Positions 39,701-51,503 of a DNA stretch of 64,000 bases are shown one piece after another. The first letter of the stretch is position 1. Each line of letters begins with the position of its first letter. The DNA is from Erythrocercus mccallii (taxonomy: Eukaryota; Chordata; Aves; Passeriformes; Dicruridae). The position numbers were made by a program, and so were the translations under genes. The DNA lies in the NCBI GenBank assembly GCA_013397435.1, contig VZRG01000030.1, forward strand, positions 1,383,477 to 1,447,476. Direction: 5' to 3'. The notes below the pieces were generated by a model. That model was not told the DNA's origin. It was given only the letters and a program-made list of their open reading frames with translations, and searched no databases.

Positions 39701-41298
39701 TTTTTTGTATCAGATTTAAAATAATCCATCCCCTGCTATAAAACATAAGCAAGATTATGCAATACCTCAACAATGCAGGTAACACTGCACTGACAACTAA
39801 ACCCAACTTGCCCTTTTTTAAATACCTTCAAAAATGTTTAACACATTCCAGACTGTACAGTCATGCATGTCAACTAGAACTGGGTATAAAACACATAAAG
39901 AAATATATGCAGCCTCCAAAAACCTCATGCTTCATGATTCATTCCCCCATATCAAACTTTATTTCATATCTTGCCTCTTCCTACTGTTTCCTGCATCTTA
40001 AGCTAAAGCCCTTCACAGCCAGGATTCTCCCTTTACTTCTTTTGCACTCCCGCTTCTAATAAAGTCCTTTGGCACCATATCAATGCCAACAACATGAAAC
40101 CAAGTAATAAAATGTGTGGATTATAGGCATGTTTATCAGACCTCTGAGCCCAACATCCGTTAACCACAGCCTTCTATGACACTGTCAGTATCCTGTTGTA
40201 GGCAGCCAAAATGATATGACAGAGGTGCTGCAAAAACCACGCCATGAATCACTTTGCTAGTTCACATGGCTAATGTGTTTGGCAACACAGGAGCACAGCA
40301 AAAAGTCCTGCACTGAACCAGCTGACACACAGCTCATGACACTTTTCTGTGCTAGAAAGGTCTCGTGGTTAGCACACAGTAGTTTAGTATCAATTTATTC
40401 TGGTTTTAAGTCTGTGCTCCGGATTAAAAAGCAAGCATTGAGGAAAGGATCATGGATAATTTTCTGTACAGCATGTTACACTTCCCTCCTGAGCAGAAGA
40501 GCATGCTCAGCTCATACTGAGGATGGGCGCATTGTTCCAAAAATACACTTACTCATTTATAGACTGTGTTATTACACAGAAAAAAATTATAAAGGAGCAC
40601 TAAGTATTCAAAATCTCCTTCTAAAATTTAGCCTTTCAGGTGAACTCAGAAGCAACTTTAAATATGCCACATGGTATGTCCTATGTATTTCAAGTATTCC
40701 AACTTCACATATGTTCTAGACTATAAGAACTACTATTAGTTTACCCAGCCCTTCCCTCTACCATATTTTAACAAATAGTTCTAATATATTAACTTTATTC
40801 ACTGTTATCTAATATTTAAACTGTTATTAACTTCTATAATTTAATTTGGTCTTTAACTTGCATTTCCAATACCAGCCAATGAGATGTAGCTCTTCTTTGC
40901 AAGTTACATTTTTATTCCTGCCAAATTGAAAGATTTACTAGAAAAATTCCAAAGAAAAAACAACTTTCTATGAGAGTCAGGAAGAATACTTTTTTTAAAG
41001 AAAGTTGTAAAAAGCAACAGCCATGGGCTATGATATAAATAGTTTGAAAATTTTTCATACGGTATTGTGAATTTTTATATGGTTATGATGAGCATGATAG
41101 TCTACTACTACAGTCAACTTTTATATTGAATTTTTACCAGAAGCTCTTCAGAAATTAAATCAGAACTTGATCCAATTCTTGATGAAGTAATACAGATTAT
41201 TTTTGAGCACAAGACAGCTTTCTGCACACATGAAAAGAGTTCAGTGTATTCCCAATGGGCAATCTAAGCAGTAATAACCTTAAATTTTAGCAAGAAAG
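30747..41298. other. Long non-coding stretch, no gene seen
   Basis: About 10.5 kb without a convincing gene. A few frames of 60-136 codons on both strands (for example near 31.3, 31.6-32.0, 32.6-33.0, 34.4 and 35.1 kb) show no recognisable domain, and the hydrophobic minus-strand ones follow from local T-richness. A faint resemblance to CR1 coding sequence near 31.03-31.11 kb is too weak to annotate. A perfect 10-bp inverted repeat is at 39.61 kb. Confidence 0.5.
39612..39637. repeat. Perfect 10-bp inverted repeat, 6-nt loop
   Basis: ATTGAAGTGT (39612-39621) is the exact reverse complement of ACACTTCAAT (39628-39637), with a 6-nt AT-only loop between. It could form a hairpin or be a symmetric binding site. 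The surrounding 200 bp are very AT-rich. Confidence 0.85.
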
Positions 41299-41505
41299 GG
41301 TTGGTCTTGACATTAGGAAAAACTCCAAAGCTTAGGCTAGTGAAACACCAAAGTAGATCGCCTGCAAAGGTCATTGGATATTTGTCACAGGAAGCACTGA
41401 AGACAAACCCCCAGCAAGATTCATTGTTCTCAGTGATGATCTGCATTCAAAGAGAGGGCCCTGATGGCCTCCAGCAACTCCCGTTGCTTTCTGTGAGCCA
41501 GGCTT
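41299..41505 (+). mobile_element. Probable ancient CR1 LINE 3' fragment
   Basis: The start reads TTGGTCTTGACATTAGGAAA, close to the CR1 segment encoding the LDIRKN-type motif near the ORF2 C terminus. The end, GATGGCCTCCAGCAACTCCC, fits a decayed form of the CR1 block that usually reads GATGACCTCCTGAGGTCCC. In between the alignment is loose, with many indels. I infer an old, heavily mutated plus-sense copy, less certain than the one at 49.2 kb. Confidence 0.5.
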
Positions 41506-44500
41506 CCTGTGAAACTATGACCCCAAGAAGCAGTTTTACAAATAGAATTACTGAAACATAGTAACTACGGATTCCTAACCTACATGCCTAATGCTTCCTT
41601 CCCTGCTCAGCTGACTCTCTCTCCTCTGCACCAAGTGGCTTTCCTTCTCCTTGTGTTTCCCCCAACACTCCATGCTGGACAAGTGGCAGTGCATGCTTTG
41701 ACCACTCTGGGGCTACCTGTGCACACTGCTGCTTGACCAGCTGACTATTACTCCTGGGAAAACAGGAGTGAAAAAAAAAAGCGAATGCATTATTATAACC
41801 TCTCCTGCAATGGAGAGATTATTTTGACTCTCTGTAGCTGCCTTGTTTTTTTCTTTTTCTGTCATCTCTATTTCTGCTAGCCCTCCAATCAGATATGTGG
41901 AAAAGGGCTTTAAACAAATAGAAAAGTTATCTGTAGATAAGTCAAGGAACTGAAAGGCAAACATAAAGACAAATATCACATTAGCCTTGTTAAAAAATGG
42001 ACTTTGGATTATCCTCAGTGGGAAGAGTTTGCTAAAACCTTTGAATCTTTTCAAACTAAACTAAACTAAAAATTAAAAAAACAAAAAGTAAACAACAAAA
42101 AACTCACAGAAACAGGAGGAAATTTTATGACACTGGATTTCCTTAGTGAAATTTCTGTAAAACACAGAGACTTAAGTCATCACATGAATCACTGACAATT
42201 ATCAGCTTCTGCAAGTTTGTCATCCTCATCAAGAGTTGAATTTAAGACCTTCAAAAAGTTCTTTCACTCCATTTTTGAACTGCTGCACCTACTGATTCAG
42301 CCACCCACGCTACACTTTAGACTACCAAAGATTCAGCTAAGAATCCAGAAAGCTAATATTCAACTTAGAGGCTAAATGAGCTCTAACCAACCTGTAGGGC
42401 TCAAGATGGGAGAGCTTCAGGAAATCTTGTTCTAAAATGGAGCACCATCAGGTGAGAGCTCCTTTTGCCCACCTGCAGACCCACAGACATTTTTGAAAAC
42501 CTTTCTGTGAACAGCAGTGGGAGAACCCATACACTGCAAGAGGCAAAGCAGGTACAAAATCCAGTGATACATTCATCTCATCTATCCTAGAGCTCTCCAG
42601 GAAAAAAAGCAACAGGCTAAAGCCTGTTCACATGCTCAGACCAGCAGCTATTTTTTAAGATAAAATTACTTTGCATGAATACATGCGGCACATAATAGGG
42701 ACAGCTTTTTAAAAAACTAAAGCTCTGTAGGCCACAATCTGCTCTTTTGCCAGTTAAATGAATACTGCCATCAGCAGTAATTAACCCTACAGTTCGAAGT
42801 TCTTGGGATGAGAGATCTTCAAAACTTACTCCATTAAGCTCTCAGATCCTCAAAAGTGTGAGCAGTGCACTTCCTGATGCTTCTGAGGAATGAAATAATA
42901 GCACCAGCCTTGTAGATGCCCTGGTTTTAAGTATTTTTATTATTTATGTAATTTATATCGGATGATGACTTTTCAGAAAAGCCAGTGTTGAGATTTCTTA
43001 GCATCTCTGGGTAAAGAATCCTACTGAAGTACAAACACGTGCAACAATAAATAGCATGTTAGCTATTTCTTCTGGCTTCTTTGGAAGTAGTAGTTTTTTA
43101 TCACCTTGAAACAAATGGTGACCTTTTCAGGTGAAGAACACCACAGCTGCAAAACTTTTATGGTTCAGTTTTGGCTACAGTCTGAAAAATCCTTGAGATT
43201 TTTTCTAAGAAAAGGAAAAATGTGTCTGTCATTGAAAAGACAAGAGAAAAGTGTCCTGTACCCCATATAATTTGAGTACCTGGTACAATGTCATTCATAA
43301 TTTGTGGTTAACAACTGATTGACATTTTTGAAAGTGAAATCAACATATTTGCAATAACTCATTTTGTTTTCTGTTCCTTGACTTTTACTGACATCCAGTG
43401 GAGACACACTCGAACCTCTTTCAGGGTCTAATACCAACTCCTCTCTTGTAAAACACCTCTAGGTTAAGTTACCAATGGAATGGAAAGCCTGCCTTCAATG
43501 TATCTGGTTTTCAGAAGGCCCTTCCATGCTATGTTCACAATACACGTTCCTTTACAAATTCAGTCCTTAAAACTGTTTCATTTCAAACACTATGTCTTTC
43601 CAGTTCCAACAAATCCATTTTCATGGTTTAGTTGCTGTTGCACTGGTACAAATCCATATTCTCCTCCTTCATCTTATCAACCTACAAATACAGGAAAACA
43701 GAAACAACGCCTGCTCCAAAGACTGTGTCCTCATCACTGTCAAATTAAGCCATCTCTGTGTTCTCATCATAATTTGAAAGAAGGCCAGCATATTATTTTT
43801 GTATGTGAGAACTCTGCTTACCGACTGGAGGAATTTGTGAATACCATAATTAAACCTCACATAAGTACATACAAAACACAGATCCTACAAGGGTGCATGT
43901 GGGATCCATTAACTGGAATCATCTTAAGAATAAATGGAAATTCAACAATTTACCTTTCTCAAATAACAGTAGCTCCTAGAATCCACACTGACAATTTAAA
44001 CCCAAGCAATCCAACCAAGTTCAATGCAATGGATTCAGTCATGTCAGAGATGCTCAGCAGCAAAAGGCAAACCTAAAGCCCACACTTCCATATCCTATCC
44101 ATACTGCTGACTGCTACTCAATAGTCACTCAAGAAAAGCAGAGGTGCTCTGAGATTTACATCACCCAAGGTGTCTACAACCCTTTCAAAAGAATGAAAAG
44201 GGCATAATTTCCAGACTGGAGAACATATGTTTGCTACAAACTTAAATACCCATATTTAAAGGTGTAGCATGTTCTTCCTGAATATATGCATGCAAATCCC
44301 ACTTAGATTACAAGGGAGCTCTGGACAAGGAAGCTGGAAGCTATCACAACCTTATATGAAAACTCTTTACTCAATCATCTAAGAAAGAAAAACACGACAG
44401 AGCTCATTACCCACGGTGAGTCACATTTTACCATGGAGGTATGTTCTTTGCCTAGGCAATTATTAATTAACAGCAGGAGTGGGAGACACTTTTCTTTCCA

Positions 44501-47500
44501 AACAATTTTTTGTTTGTCTTCCAAATACATAAAATGTCTGCATATTGGAAAGGTAGGTTCAGCCTGAATTTCTCAGGTAAGCATGTTTCACCTAGACACC
44601 TAGGCTTCAAAACATTCATATAGCTTACAGTGCTATATGCACTGTTGAAAATCTGGATCCAGTGGCTAGGAACAATGGACATGACAGCTCCCACAATAGT
44701 GCCTGCAGAACAGGAAAGACATGAGCTCACACTGTGTGAGATGCAGGTCTGGTAAATTAACAGCAATAGGAAAATCACAATTGTCCTTACAGTGAATTTA
44801 CTGTAAGGCAAACTGACAAGAGTTTGTCCCTCACTCTTTCTCTCCTAAAAATATTAAAATATGGAATAACCATAGCAACATCAAAGATGGGATGAAATAA
44901 TTAAATACTACTGTTAATCTCCTCAAATTCAAGCAAAACTGACTTAGGCCCATGTGTCCAATCTGTGAAGTTCAGCTGCTCTGAAGAAAAAGTAATTTTA
45001 CTAGATCCCCCTTACCTCAATTCCAGCAAGAAAAAAAACAAGTGGGCAGCATAATTATTCTTGTGTGTCTCTGTAAACGCAAGAGCAAGAACATGCTCTC
45101 TGAAATACGTAATCACTCCCAAGACAGTGTCCTGGCACGTCTCAGATAATACATATGACCTTCTGGCCTGTACCTCAAATAGGAACGCCTTCTTTGCTTT
45201 CTTTGGCATGGATCTCCCTCTTACTTCACCTCCAGTTTAAGCTTCCTGCTTTCAGAAACTATTTCTCTGACAGAGTGTGCTATCTAGCAAGGTTGGATGA
45301 CAAATTTCTCTATGGGCAGAATATAATACTTTCTGTAAAGCCTGTGATTGCTAAACGAGGTATCTCCACCCATCCTGTTCTTCAACAGACAGAACTCTTT
45401 TCTAAAACTGTTTCAGCAGTTGTCAAGTATCAGAAGTATCCTCTGTAGAAGTGCTCTGATCTGTAGAAGTGCTACCTCATACCTATTAATGTCAAAACAA
45501 CAGCAGAATGTGGCCCTGACAAAGACTGGTCATCTCATTAGTAGTCACTAATCAGTCAGATCATTCATAGTGTGTGCACAGAGTCCTGTCAGCCTCCCTG
45601 GGGTGCTACAGCTTCCACTCCTCAAGAGAAGAACTGATTAAAAAGCAGGACAAAATCCTAATGAATTCCAGTAATATCCAAGTTTGGCTTTCTGTGGATC
45701 TGAGGAATGAGAAGCAAGCAGGAGACCATTTTTTGCTGCACTGTGAGAGATCCACAATACCTTTCCACAGACATTTCATCCAGGTGCATAATTAAGAGAT
45801 CCAGGTCTAGAACCCACATTCAGCTTCTGCAGTTCTCCAGCTTCTCCTGCTGCCCCACATCCCAGCTACAGATCCAGTCATGGTTGTCTCCCCACAAGAA
45901 CCAAGAGGGGCATCACCTGTTTTTGCTGTGGGCAGGGTTGTGCTGTTACATGCTGGTCTATGGTGGAACATGACTTTTACTGCACCTCATAGCTCGAGCA
46001 GCTTAAATGATATTTCAGCTACAACAGTTATGGGCGTGACAGCAAAAGGAAAACTCCTCTTGATTTTAAGGACCTCTACCACTGACTATATAACATGTGA
46101 TATACTAACTGTGTTAAAATTCTGAACAACTTTTAGGAAGAAACACCATCAGAAAGCAGTAGCATTTCTCTAGTTAAAATGCAGAGAAGCAAGCAGAAGC
46201 AATAACATTCAGGTTCCAACTTCAAGGCTCTATTTTCCCACACTCCATGCAAATAATTCAGTCAACTCCACCCTTCTTATGCATTTCCAAGCCCTAACAT
46301 GGATATACAGACATGGTAGTCAAGCTTCTTTTATAATAGAGATGTAAACACTTCTGAAATGCTAGCCAGGAGACTATCACAGAGAGAATTATATTGCTCT
46401 GATGTGTTTGCATACTAATCACATAATACTGAAAACTGACGATATTTGGTCATTATTTGCTTTCAACTGCCATTAACTAAAGTGGAAGAAGAAGTTTAAA
46501 AAAATCCCAACAAAACACAAAAAACCCCAAAGTAAAACAGGTAAGACCATAGCACTGTCAGAACAGACAAAACCAAGTAGTTATTAAAATATTCATTTTG
46601 CACACAAACTGCCTTGATGTGTACCATACTTCTCTGTGTTTCAATTAATTTTATTAATTAACGCCAACTGTAAGAAGCATGTTAAATACATTGACAAGAT
46701 GTCTCATTTCATGTAACATGCAGTTTTGTCTTTTGTAAGTACATTCTTCAGCAGTATTCTCAGTGAGTTTTTGTAAAGATGTCTGCCCTTGCTGGAGAAG
46801 TTTTGATGTGGCACAGCCTAAATCTACAATTTTGTTATAAATGATTAATTAATAACACCTCTCTCTCCAGGCAGGCCTTCAACACAATGGAGTTGAAAGC
46901 AAATTGTTAGTAAGTGCCTCAGTGTATAGTCTTTGAAATACAAACTGACATTTGAATTATGTTCTGAGCAATTCAGAGCACAAAAGGACTCAGCCTCGTA
47001 CTGAAGCTTAGATAATGAAACATCACACGAACGCAATATTTTACCAATAATTGTTCTGTGCATGTCAGATTTGGGGTCCCAATTTATGTACCACATCTTG
47101 GAACAGAATCTGCCTATCTACCTACCTGAAAACTTCAGCTTGCCAGCTTGCCTGAGCATCACGTTCTTAAAAATTAGGTATGCCAAATAATGCAGACACT
47201 TCAGTAAATATACACTCGGGTGACTCGGACAAAAATGTGCAAGTTAAACACTGGCAGAAGGAATTATGAACAGCCAGTTCTCATCTGATCTATCCCCAGG
47301 CTGATCAGGGATTTGGTAATACCTTATGCTCCCATACTGGAATGATGTATGTCAGGTGCAGCACTACAGCTTCACATGAATTGTGAACACCAAGATTTAA
47401 GACCAGATCCTTTCTTTAAAGAACGTAACAAGGACTAATCCTTAATTCTTGGTACATGCAAACTGTAGTGGGTTGCACAAGGGAACTCACAGTTCTATAT

Positions 47501-49224
47501 CCCTGGCAAGTTAGCTGAGGAGATACTAAACCATCAAAGGACTACTAAAACATCTGCTCCTGGGGTGGCATCCTAGGAGGGAAGACTAGGGAAGCCGTAA
47601 GTTTCACTTCACCAGATGCCTGTTCTGGCTCCTCCTAAGAATGAGGCCAGAAGAGGAACAGGAAAAAATTGTCATATGAGACAACCAAGCTACTAGTAGG
47701 AGCTTATATCCCTAAAGACTCCTGTGGTACACCTCTGATGAAGAGCATTCTTTTAACCTCTCATTTGACACTGCCTCAGACTGGGCTCAGGAATACCTTG
47801 GCATGGGTGGCACAGCAAGGCTTTTTTTTATATATAGACAGCATAGGTACCATGAGGTAAAACTGCATCAAGTCTATGGAAAACTGTGGGCACAAGCAGC
47901 TGCCCAGCAAAATTCTGCTTCATGACTGTCTGTCTATACCTCTGTGGATCACCTTGTAGTGTCATGGCTCAGATATAACTGAGAACTATTAAAAACTTCT
48001 CATCCATGCAAAAGTAGCACAAATTATTTTAAGCAATATATCTCATGATCAAGCTTTCTTAAAAGAAACTAATTACATACACAAGATTATAAATTCAGTA
48101 ATACCTTAACACAATAGTGAAGTGTCACAGATGACTTACCTATCGCTCAGTGTCTGTTCTACTTGGGCTGTACATTATGAACCATATGTGCCATTAGTTA
48201 TTAGCAAAAAAGCACAATTTTACTGTCTCTTACAATGAAAGTATAGATAAGTACAGATTTTCCAGGAGGTTTAAGTAGATCTGTACTACCACTAGCAGAA
48301 ATATGCAAGGAGTGCATGCCTCATGTCTGATGCAGGTACAGCCATGGCTCTCTTTGACACAGATTAGAGGCGACTCTATCCTTGACAAATTAACATCCTT
48401 AGCTTAAAAGAAATTATCGGACTTCAAGAGAAGTTTTTAAAACAAAACTAAATTGCTTTAATTCAAGAGTCAAAAGCCCCTCACTCTCTAGAGAATATTC
48501 TCACGAGGGATGTGTGGAAGCAAACCAAGTGATGCAGGAAATGCCTTCCTAACACCTAGAATGCATAAAAAATACAGGACTGCAAGTAGTAACCAAGAGC
48601 ATGCAAATATAAAATGCAAAGTCTTTGTGTGCATCTGGAAAGCAAACAAAGAATGAATCTTCTGATGAGTCAATACATACATCAACTGCAAGAAATTATA
48701 CATGCAGTACAAGTCAGCCAAGGGCATGTCCTACAGGTTTTGTAACATACACAAGCAGTACCATTAAGATACATTTGGGTAAGATTTATATTTCACCAAG
48801 CATATGTAAGAAATACTCAACAGCAAAGCCAGAAAAATTGTTTCCCTTTAACTCTTTTTCTAGAAGTAAAAAGCAAACACTGCTTTTAATTATCACAGAT
48901 TAAAGAAAAGCCTATTAAATTATTTTTCCATAATAAAACCATTCAATGCTAGGTCACAGCTGGTCTTTGCAAAAATATACAGTAGGTAGGAAACCGAAAA
49001 AAATACAGATCCTTCTCTTAACCTACTGCAAGGAACATTTGATTTTAATTACTGCTATAAAGGACAGCAACATTTGCTGTATCTCAATGCACACAGAGGC
49101 ATAAACACACCCCACCAAGAGCTTTTTGCATGTATGCAAGAGCAGGAGATGTTTCACCATAACCACTAAGATGTTTCATGATGCTCAGAGTTCAAGAGCG
49201 ACAGCTTGGCCAGCAGAACCAGCC
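41506..49224. other. Long non-coding stretch, no gene seen
   Basis: No recognisable gene or transposon. It includes an AAACT triplet repeat leading into an A-rich tract (42053-42102) and a 13-bp direct repeat (CTGTAGAAGTGCT at 45443-45455 and 45461-45473). The longest open frame of the window (43480-44076, 198 codons, plus) lies here. Its translation has no domain, signal peptide or low-complexity pattern I can name. Confidence 0.5.
42053..42102. repeat. (AAACT)3 followed by A-rich tract
   Basis: Three AAACT units at 42053-42067 run into about 35 bases made almost entirely of A with scattered C, T and G. This is low-complexity sequence without an attached element that I can identify. Confidence 0.8.
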
Positions 49225-49522
49225 CTGAGCCTTAAAGCTGAAGCCAGATGCAAGTTGAAAATAAGGTGCAAACTCTAAACAGAGGAGATGATTAATCACT
49301 GGAATGAGCTACCAAGAGAAGCAGCAGACTCTCCACCCCTTGAGATCCTTGAATCATGTCTGAGCACTTCTCTGGAAGATCTGCTTACCCAAACAAATGT
49401 TTCTCAGTACAGGACAGCTGAGATGGGTAACATGAAACCACTCGTATTACAAAACAAATCACACACGGCAATCAAATGTCCCTGCTGGCCTTACGTCCTG
49501 GATGACTCTGTGAACCACACGT
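49225..49522 (+). mobile_element. Ancient CR1 LINE 3' end (reptile-type)
   Basis: The sequence follows the 3' end of the old CR1 subfamilies shared by birds, crocodilians and turtles: an AAATAAGGTGCAAA block, a segment translating to NHWNELPREA (matching the conserved W-N-x-L-P motif near the ORF2 C terminus), the CTCCACCCCTTGAGATCCTT block, a GGAAGATCTGCT block, and a decayed TCCCTGCTGGCCTTACG ending equivalent to the usual TCCCTTCTGGCCTT tail. Divergence is high, so the insertion probably predates modern birds. A 78-codon frame (49288-49524) is still open through most of it, which is probably fortuitous. Confidence 0.82.
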
Positions 49523-50833
49523 AAGCATCTCCATAGGCTCAGGACCTTGGATTGCACATTATTCATGAAAAGAGAAATGTTTTCACATTTATTTGTAACA
49601 CACTACATGCATAAACATGAAACATGTAAAAAGCTTAATTTCCATGGCCATTAGGGAAAAACGTGGTTAATCTGTTCAGTTTTTCTCTGATTTTTAGGAA
49701 GTATATTGGAAAAAAATGGGTTTAAATAACTCAGGGAAAGATTACTTTTCTCAAGTCTACTTAATTCAATTTCACTTAAAATATATTATCTCTATTTACA
49801 CATAACACTATTAAAAAGTTCATTTTACTACAAAACTTTAAATTATTTCAACTATTAAAAGGTATACAGATGCTTCCATACCTCTGGTTTTGTAATGCTT
49901 ACAGATCACACAGTTTTAAGCCTTCTATGCAAAACTTGATGTATCTAAATGCTAAAGGCTTGGCAAACCTATCTTCCAACTTTGGTCTTACAAACTGGGG
50001 CTTCACATAGCCATTTTCAGTATCAAAAACCTACCTTCCTTGTCTACCAAAAAGCTCCTCTCTTAAAATCTTTAGATACTCTCCCACTATAGCAATCTCT
50101 TCTTTCTTCCTGGAGTTTAGTCAACAGTCATCTCCAGTTACTTCCCTTGGCAGGCTGGGCTTTTGTAATAATGTTACAATTAAGAACTTAATCCTGAATC
50201 CTTAATTCACTTGTTGAATAATAACAAAAATTTTTGTGCTTGGATTAAACCAGCTTTGAAGTTTATTTATTTTTTGTGAGAGGGAGAGATGATGAAAGAC
50301 AAGAAAGTTTCCAGTACAAGAAACCCTCCTTCTCATTTCTAGTCTGTCCTTGTATTGAAACAAAAAATATGCCACTCACACATATGATGTAATTTGTTTT
50401 GAACCATTACAAGAGTGAAGGGCAATCAAGGGCTAGACTCACAACTTTTGAGAAGTTGTCACCCATCTCTTCACTCAATATCAAATTGGTGAGAGACTTG
50501 TTAGAGCACACATACACATCGTGCTTTAATTTCAATACGCACTTGAAATTCTTTTTACTTCCCAAAATGAATTGAATGAATTTATTTTCTGTTTCAGAAA
50601 AAACGTCCAAGCCTCTAGTCACGGAAAAACCATTAAAATGTGCCCTACTAAAGCTATTCTAAAAAAATCAGATACAGGGGGGAAAATGACCACATTACAT
50701 CACTCACGCATGGGAGTTGGGATCTACACATTTCAGATCTCTGTCAAACTAGGACAGTTTCTGCACAGGAGAGTGCAAACTCCCTCCCCCAGAGCATCCT
50801 CCATTAGTTTGGAAAATAGAAATTTTCAAACTC
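49523..50833. other. Non-coding stretch, no gene seen
   Basis: AT-rich sequence between the ancient CR1 tail and the solo LTR. I see no gene, recognisable repeat or convincing splice-site pair. Confidence 0.55.
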
Positions 50834-50838
50834 GCAGC
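50834..50838. repeat. Left target-site duplication (GCAGC)
   Basis: Five bases directly before the LTR's terminal TG. They are identical to the five bases at 51499-51503 immediately after the LTR. Confidence 0.75.
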
Positions 50839-51498
50839 TGTCCTGGGGTGACTTTATGATGCTGAATTGTATCTTAATTTGTCTGTTTAGCCCAGAAATA
50901 AGTTTTGCACCTTTAAAACAAGACCTGAGAGGGAAGGTGGGGGAGAAGGAGAAGCAGTGGAATGTCTGAGATGGTTGTATTCAAAACATGGAGATAAGAG
51001 CTCTATCATTCAGGCTCACAGACTGGTTTGTCTGCAGCACGGACAGCAGGAGAGAGCTCTCCTTTGCTTTTAGATAGTTTTTAGCTAGCTGAGGCAGAGA
51101 AATTCCTTGTGGTTTTTCTTTTTCTTGGAACTGACCAGCCCTGCTCTGGACTGAAAACCCAGAAAAACACCAGGAGCTCACACCTGTGGCCCACCAGGGC
51201 CTGGGATGTGACATTTTCCAGCACAGGAGGGACTGATAAGAGACTGAGTGAGCTGAGCTACACCCTGTGAAAAGGACTTTCTGAATTTGCCATCTCTTCA
51301 GAACAGCAAGAGATTTTACTGTTTAATATTATTCATTTTTTATGCTTGTGAATACTTTGCTTGTTAAATAAACAGGTTTTTTCCACTTTTCTCCAAGGAA
51401 ATCTTTTCCCAAACCAGTAGGGGGAGGAGCCACTTGAATCTGCTTTATAGAGGGACCCCTTTGGAAGTTTCCTCCCAAATTTACCCTAAACCAGGAGA
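50839..51498 (+). mobile_element. Solo LTR of an endogenous retrovirus (probably ERVL-like)
   Basis: About 660 bp beginning TGTCCTGGGGTGAC and ending CCAGGAGA, where the canonical terminal CA has probably mutated to GA. A polyadenylation hexamer AATAAA lies at 51367-51372, followed by a T-rich stretch, which sets the plus orientation and places the R/U5 boundary. I recognise the start (TGACTTTATGATGCTGAATT) as a bird LTR type. A perfect 5-bp target duplication flanks it, the size typical of ERVL-class integration. No gag, pol or env sequence lies next to it, so it is a solo LTR left by LTR-LTR recombination. Its subfamily name needs a library search. Confidence 0.88.
51367..51372 (+). promoter_or_regulatory. 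LTR polyadenylation signal AATAAA
   Basis: Canonical hexamer about 130 bp from the 3' end of the LTR, followed by T-rich sequence as expected for a retroviral R region. Confidence 0.75.
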
Positions 51499-51503
51499 GC
51501 AGC
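51499..51503. repeat. Right target-site duplication (GCAGC)
   Basis: Exact copy of 50834-50838, immediately after the LTR. Together the pair fixes the insertion boundaries. Confidence 0.75.

Noticed and set aside
40273..40719. 148-codon plus-strand open frame
   Set aside because: No domain or coding-like codon bias, and no splice signals of note.
47464..47475. TGTAGTGGGTTG, the usual start of another avian LTR type
   Set aside because: Only 12 bases match. The following sequence does not continue as that LTR family.
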